Assembly: GCA_026874595.1 (NCBI GenBank)
Contig: CM049313.1
Span: 11,779,508-11,843,507, forward strand
DNA: 64,000 bases
From: Sipunculus nudus
Taxonomy: Eukaryota; Annelida; Sipuncula; Golfingiida; Sipunculidae
Direction: 5' to 3'
Position numbers and translations under genes: made by a program. Below, piece by piece: positions 59,281-64,000 of the stretch. A model generated the notes under the pieces. The model worked only from the letters and a program-made list of their open reading frames with translations, was not told where the DNA came from and did not search any database. Positions within the stretch are counted from its first letter, which is position 1. Every line of letters starts with the position of its first letter.

Positions 59281-59595
59281 GTAGGATTGACAGAAGCGAT
59301 TTGTGTGGTTCGTGTTTCAAAGTCTGATGTGCAGCTTGTGGATCGTTTCATGCTTTCATTGTTGAGGTACTTCCGTCGCATGATGGTGTAAGCCGTAGCG
59401 TTGAACACCCCACCCAAGTTACACAGAAACACGATCGCGGTGGTCAGCTCCAGGCTCGGAGTTTCCCATAATGCCCAGACGTCGAAAATGATCATCGTGA
59501 CCCACTGGATAAGGTACGCGAGGACGAAGAGCAGCATGACCTTTGCTGACCTGTAGTATTTCCGCTTCCGCTCCAGGTCGACTTTGGACTTACTG
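59277..59595 (-). pseudogene. Receptor paralogue, exon 2 fragment (TM6-TM7)
   Basis: Reading SKSKVDLERKRKYYRSAKVM, then TM6 (LLFVLAYLIQWVTMIIFDVW), TM7 (AIVFLCNLGGVFNATAYTIM) and RRKYLNNESMKRSTSCTSDF, it is closely similar to exon 2 at 46,428-46,800 but lacks TM5. At the 5' side the similarity stops at about 59,590, where an L1-like LINE begins (an AG acceptor-like TTTTAG lies at the joint). At the 3' side the TAA stop lies in the TTAA site of the adjoining element, so the natural C-terminus is lost. An alternative is that a shorter exon is used, but no intact upstream exons were seen. Confidence 0.75.
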
Positions 59596-59596
59596 A

Positions 59597-60990
59597 TGCT
59601 AAAATAATTTTAGAAAAGCATAAGGAATTTTATCAACAACTATACTCTTCTCAAACAGTTAAGACACAGAATGATATAAATAGGCATTTACCTGTATTAT
59701 CTAAATTAAACTCAAGACCTCTAAGGTACACCTATTACAGAAGAACAATGTCATTTTTCCTTTGAAACTAGGGCTACAGATAAAAGCCCTCGGATATCCG
59801 TTCAATTCTATAATAAAATTTGGCCTCTATCGTGATCATAAATGGTTGCATCGTTATATAAAGCTTTCCAGGAGAGTTATCTTCCTCACAGAAACCTGTT
59901 GTGAATACATAAATTGATAAGAAAAAAACAAAGAGAGGACATTATTTAAAATTGGAGACTTATACATTATTATACTTAGATTACAAAATTTTATCAAAAA
60001 CACTATCGTTAAGAATAACACAAATTCTGCTAGATATTATTAGTGACAGTCAAACAGGATACATTCAAGGTAGATATATAAGAGAAAATATTCGTATTTT
60101 ATTAGATTTGTTGGAATACACAAGAATAAAAGACCCTCCAGAAATACTAATTGGTATAGATATTGAAAAGACATTTGACTCAGTATAATGGATTTTTTTA
60201 TTGCAGTGTTAAGAAAACTTTCCATCATCATTTATAAACTAGATGAAGAGCTTATATAATAAAATAACTATAAATAACGGCGTTACATCTTGATATTTTA
60301 AGGTGGGAGGAGGTGTTCGACAAGGAGACCCTCTTTCACCGTATTGTTTGTATTAGTAGCTGGAATTATGGCAAAATACATAAGGACATCAAAAAAAATA
60401 ATTAATTGAATAAAGGTCTCCAGATTATCATTTTAATTTATCACACTATGCAGACGATACTGTAAGAATAGTAAAGATTTGAGCTCTGCTAATGATTCTT
60501 TAAAATTATAAAAATTGTGGTACTTTCAGTGGGTTAAAATTAAATTTTGAAAAAAATATGGGGGGATGTGCATCCACCAGAGCAGGAATGATGCCATTAG
60601 GGATTAAATGGCCGACTAATCCAGTCAAGTTTTTTGGGTGTACACATATCATATAATAAAAAAACCCACAAAAATTGAATTTCTGCTCTAAATTTAAATC
60701 AGCTCAAAATACATTAAGTATGTGAAATCAAAGAGCATTTTCTTTGCTAGGTAAAAAAACAAATCGTCAAAACTTTCTTTTTTTTTCAAAGTTTTATTAT
60801 TGCCTAGCAAATGAGCCTATACCAGCTGACGTTTGCAAAGAGGTAAAACAAATGATATTCAGATTTTTGTGGAATAAAGATAGAGAAAGAATTAAAAGAG
60901 TTAAATAAACACAAGAAGTAAAACATGGAGGACTTAGACCTAAGTGTTCCGCACGTTGAATCTATAATACATACTTAAGACCAAGGAAGA
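59597..60990 (+). pseudogene. L1-like LINE ORF2 fragment
   Basis: Frames in order read ILEKHKEFYQQLYSS (59,610), YLDYKILSKTLSLRITQIL and DSQTGYIQGRYIRENIRILL with GIDIEKTFDSV (59,952-60,188), then a GGVRQGDPLSPY-like motif (about 60,305), YADD-like sequence (about 60,445), KFLGVHISYN-like (about 60,630) and IFRFLWNKD (about 60,860). These match the reverse transcriptase order of the L1/Tx1 group. Multiple stops and frameshifts are present and there is no endonuclease. It interrupts the receptor paralogue. Confidence 0.82.
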
Positions 60991-61870
60991 CCATTTGAAG
61001 TATGGTTTGACTATTATATGCAGTCTGTATGTTCTGATGTAATACACCGTATGTATTGAACATTTTCAGTTATAAGAAACGTATCTGTCAAGGGTTTCTT
61101 TTGTAGCAGTTTGTGAAATATTAGAAAATTAGGGCTGTGTTTGTGAGACAGTACTGAAACCTTAACGTCGTGCCGGAATGATGTTTTCTCTCGCGTTTAT
61201 GATTCGAAGGTGCATTCTTGCATCTGTAAAAAGTGAGTTTGTCAAGCTTATGCAGAATTGTGCGCCGGTGTGGGTCCTTATTCTCTAATTTCGAAAGGAG
61301 TTCATGAAACTTATTTGATGAAACAATAAGAGCCTTGCACAGAGCCACAATTGGATCTGTTAATTTGTTTGTTTCTTAGCGCCGCAACTGGATCTGTTTA
61401 ATGCACAGTGTTGCAACTGTCTAGCAAACGGCCTTCGAGTGTAAAAAAATTACAAGTTTTATAAGCAGGATTATTTCTAACGTCTCAAACCATATTCATT
61501 ATGACATTATAAGCAAACTGGAAAATTTGCCTAAACGGAATTTGGAAGGAAAAATAGTTTTTGAGATTCCCGATGTTAAAGCTGTAGAGCCCGTACCCTT
61601 AGAATCTGATTCTTAAAACTTCCGGGAAAATAACTATATCCCACAGCTCCTAAGTTCGATTTAAAATATAATAATATTTATATATGGGGTTCGTGAAAGG
61701 TGTTTTTTATATCCCTGAATTTGACTGAAAAGTTGAACTTCGAATTGTTTTAATAAATACATGTTTAACTGCAGAAGTGCAAAACTAGCAGAAGCTAGTT
61801 CCTGCCAAAGTCTTCATGAAATATTTTGTTTGATAAATTCAATTAGTTGGAGCTTAAGTGTGCTCAACCC
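60991..61870. other. Intergenic with an exon-like ORF
   Basis: Apart from the ORF at 61,425-61,616, the sequence shows no supported gene. A minus frame at 61,121-61,348 has no recognised motif. Confidence 0.45.
61425..61616 (+). CDS. Possible terminal exon or ORF remnant, unassigned
   Basis: An open stretch of 63 codons ends at TAA and reads FISRIISNVSNHIHYDIISK, LENLPKRNLEGKIVFEIPDV and KAVEPVPLESDS. The composition looks coding. A possible acceptor (TTTATAAGCAG) precedes GATTATTTC at about 61,471. No family is recognised and no partner exons were found. Confidence 0.25.
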   Translation, partial: QTAFECKKITSFISRIISNVSNHIHYDIISKLENLPKRNLEGKIVFEIPDVKAVEPVPLESDS

Positions 61871-62083
61871 CAGAAGTAAATCCGGGGGGGGGGGGGTCCA
61901 GGGGGTCCGGACCCCCCCTTTTTTACCCGAAGCAACCTTTTTTAAGGGGTTTTAGACGTAATTTTGCGGCCTGGACCCCCCCCCCCCTTTTCCAGACGTG
62001 ATGACCTTTATTTTAGGATTTTCATTAGTCCTCCTGGGTTGAACCCCCCCCCCCCCTTTTCCTAAATCCTGGATCTGCCCCTG
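61871..62083 (-). mobile_element. Non-autonomous hAT5-like MITE, 213 bp
   Basis: Forward ends are CAGAAGTAAATCCGG and GGATCTGCCCCTG. The flanking perfect 5-bp direct repeat is AACCC (61,866-61,870 and 62,084-62,088). On the minus strand it begins CAGGGGCAGATCCAGGATTT, the same as the 55,129 copy. Long G/C runs fill the interior. Confidence 0.88.
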
Positions 62084-62088
62084 AACCC

Positions 62089-63640
62089 TATCTTGTTATT
62101 TTTATACTTGACATCTTAAATGCTCATAAATATTTGTAACTGTTCTGTAACGGAAAACAAAACATACAGAGCTGGGGTATACAAGTAACATATAGGAAAC
62201 ACAGGGCTGACCTCAACCTCCCTGGCATGGGGATCGAAACGCCCATTCAATACTTGAAAAAAAAACTCGGTGAATAGCGGTGTTTAGTGTCACCAGGACG
62301 TTATCTGGAGTGAGGCAAAATAGAATTCAATTCAATGTTTTGTTAATATTGGCGGAGTGTGAAGGCTGATCTGATTTAGAGCTTGAAAATTTAATACAGA
62401 TTGTCCCTTCCACTATCCCTATCCACCTGCTTATTTCGAGATTATTCGGTAAAGCAAAGAAACCCAATACTTTTGCATAAAGGGTAGAAATATGAAATAA
62501 ATCTTGAAATAAATAATCTTTACAGCTTGATTGACTTATCTGATTCATTTCCGGATTATATTTTTGGGACACATGAGTGACTTAAATGGGGAAGCATGTG
62601 CACGGAGCTGGTGCAAATAATTCAATTACATGTATGAGAAAAAGCAGACGGTTTTGATCATTAGGTTGGCAGCTGCATGTTTCTATTTAGTATGCAACGT
62701 ACGTCCTATTTTGACGTTATCGCTGTGGTTTGCTCGCTGTTAATCTCTTAGGCAGTTATTGCGTTTTAGCTGTATACAGACTTCAGCAAACTTACATGAG
62801 ATAAATAATTATATTAATTACGCCATTTCTTTTTTTTTTCTGTCTTTGGTGCAATATAATTTTGATTTGGGAGCCTAACAAAAAGATATTATTGATGAAA
62901 AAGGGCAACGGTGGCCAAAGCCTAGTCACGAAAACGTATACTCCGTTCATAAAAACTCTGTCTACTTATCTTCTTCCATAATTATTTAAATTCTTTGCAT
63001 ATCAATTAATATTCAGCTTTTGTCACTGTAGGGAGTGTGGCGATTTATGATAATTTTAAATTATGAGTTAAACATGTTCATTTTCCTAAAGTGTTGTCTT
63101 TGAAATCACTGTAAAATGATCGTGTCATTTTAAGTGGTCACTATAAATCTGTTCATCCATTTTAAAGATGCATATGTGAAGTAGCAAATGTCGGATAAAG
63201 GGATTCCTATATGTACACTAGCTGCCATTAGCACCTCATGTATGTGTACTGCCAGACGTGTCTTGTATTAAATATTCTGCTTATGCATTTCATGAAATCA
63301 TGAAATCTCGCAATACCGTATACCTGCATAAGATGTCATTATTCAAATCATTTCTTTTATTGAACCTATTCAAGAGAGAGTTATACTGTGCCGTCAGCAC
63401 GTCGCCACATTCGTCAGTTTTATTTTGGGGAATGGGTAAATTTTATACCATTTTCCACACATATTATCACCAAAGAAGCAAGTGGATAGAGGAGGCTGAA
63501 TGAAACATGAATGTATGCAGCACTTATAACAGTTTTTTTACTACAACTATCACGGTATATTGCTTGACTGATCGATCACCTTAATGTGATAAAATATGTA
63601 TCTCTATTTACAGATTAGTAATGTGACTTACCCTGTTATT
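62089..63640. other. Intergenic
   Basis: No gene, repeat family or splice-flanked frame that I can support. It lies between the two receptor-paralogue fragments and may be former intron. Confidence 0.5.
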
Positions 63641-63649
63641 AAGATTAAG

Positions 63650-63752
63650 GAACCCTTTGTTTATCAAGATAAAATTCATTATTACTTATATATCGAAATA
63701 TGACGTCAAAACAGCAGTACAACCCTGGTACATAAAGCGAATACAGCTTACC
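63650..63752 (-). pseudogene. Receptor paralogue, exon 1 fragment (TM4)
   Basis: The minus-strand reading LYSLYVPGLYCCFDVIFRYI matches LYSLGIPGVYCCFGVIYGYI of exon 1 at 51,621-52,333 in about three quarters of positions, and the nucleotides align without gaps for about 57 bp. Only about 27 codons are recognisable, and the preceding TM1-TM3 are not found in the remaining window. It lies about 4 kb upstream of the exon 2 fragment at 59,277, close to the 4.8-kb intron spacing of the intact gene, so both are remnants of a tandem paralogue. Confidence 0.6.
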
Positions 63753-64000
63753 ATTAATTACAAAAAAGTAGGAGAATAGTGGTAGTCGAATGGCTCTATT
63801 ATATATACTCTGTTGATAGAACTGCCACTTAATTTTTTTTTGGCTGAAAGTACTCCTTTGGGGTTTAACTTTTACGCCTATCGAGGAAAAATAACAATCT
63901 CGTTTCATTTTGATTTTTATTATGGTTTATTCAAGGACTAACCCATCACCTAACTTAAAAACTAACTGTATCGGACTTTTACAAATTGGTCATGTGACTG

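Noticed and set aside
1-64000. CRISPR array, prophage or bacterial operon
   Set aside because: No spaced direct repeats or prokaryotic gene organisation; genes are eukaryotic and intron-bearing.

Overview
The window looks like a lophotrochozoan genome, most likely a marine bivalve. This is inferred from AT-rich sequence full of (TA)n tracts, spliced and intronless seven-transmembrane receptor genes, CR1/jockey-type and L1-type LINEs, Penelope-like GIY-YIG fragments, non-autonomous hAT, pogo and TTAA elements, and a degenerate repeat (GCTATAGC..., GTCCGTCCGTCTGT..., GGTGGCGCCACC) of a kind I associate with bivalves. There is no prokaryotic gene, CRISPR array or rRNA, and no intact tRNA was recognised.

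Bases 1-32,876 form one giant interrupted palindrome. Base 1 pairs with about 32,876, and the arms (about 1-15,595 and 18,360-32,876) can be followed inward through mirrored blocks: a solo LTR, a CR1-like LINE, unassigned DNA, a MITE-like core and a degenerate repeat array. The left end runs into the window edge, so the true length is unknown. The arms look nearly identical near the centre and more diverged outside. Each has private indels of 0.06-3.5 kb. The LINE's 5' part survives only in the right arm and its 3' part only in the left. Each arm also contains an older, less similar palindrome (9,050-14,270 and 20,035-24,130) around a 663-bp MITE-like core, so one module is present four times. 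A 61-bp patch at 20,076-20,136 copies sequence from elsewhere in the structure, with microhomology at both joints. Real inverted duplication and mis-joined haplotypes are both possible.

Bases 32,877-64,000 are ordinary mollusc-like genome with few genes. A SINE-like repeat and a decayed CR1/jockey LINE occupy 34.3-36.6 kb. An intronless rhodopsin-like GPCR lies at 40,974-42,254 (+). Two Penelope-like endonuclease fragments lie at 43.1-45.4 kb. A two-exon seven-transmembrane receptor, probably of the cAMP-receptor-like (class E/cAR, GPR157-like) group, runs on the minus strand from 52,333 to 46,428. A pogo-like transposon lies in its intron about 22 bp from the acceptor and itself carries a solo LTR and a 1,031-bp tandem duplication. 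A second, broken copy of this receptor follows at 59,277-63,752 (-), interrupted by an L1-like LINE and ended by a TTAA element. Non-autonomous hAT-like elements with clear 5-bp or 8-bp target duplications are scattered through the window.

No multi-gene pathway is present. The links are the paralogous receptors and the layered history of mobile-element insertion and inverted duplication. All alignments were made by eye, so identities are approximate.
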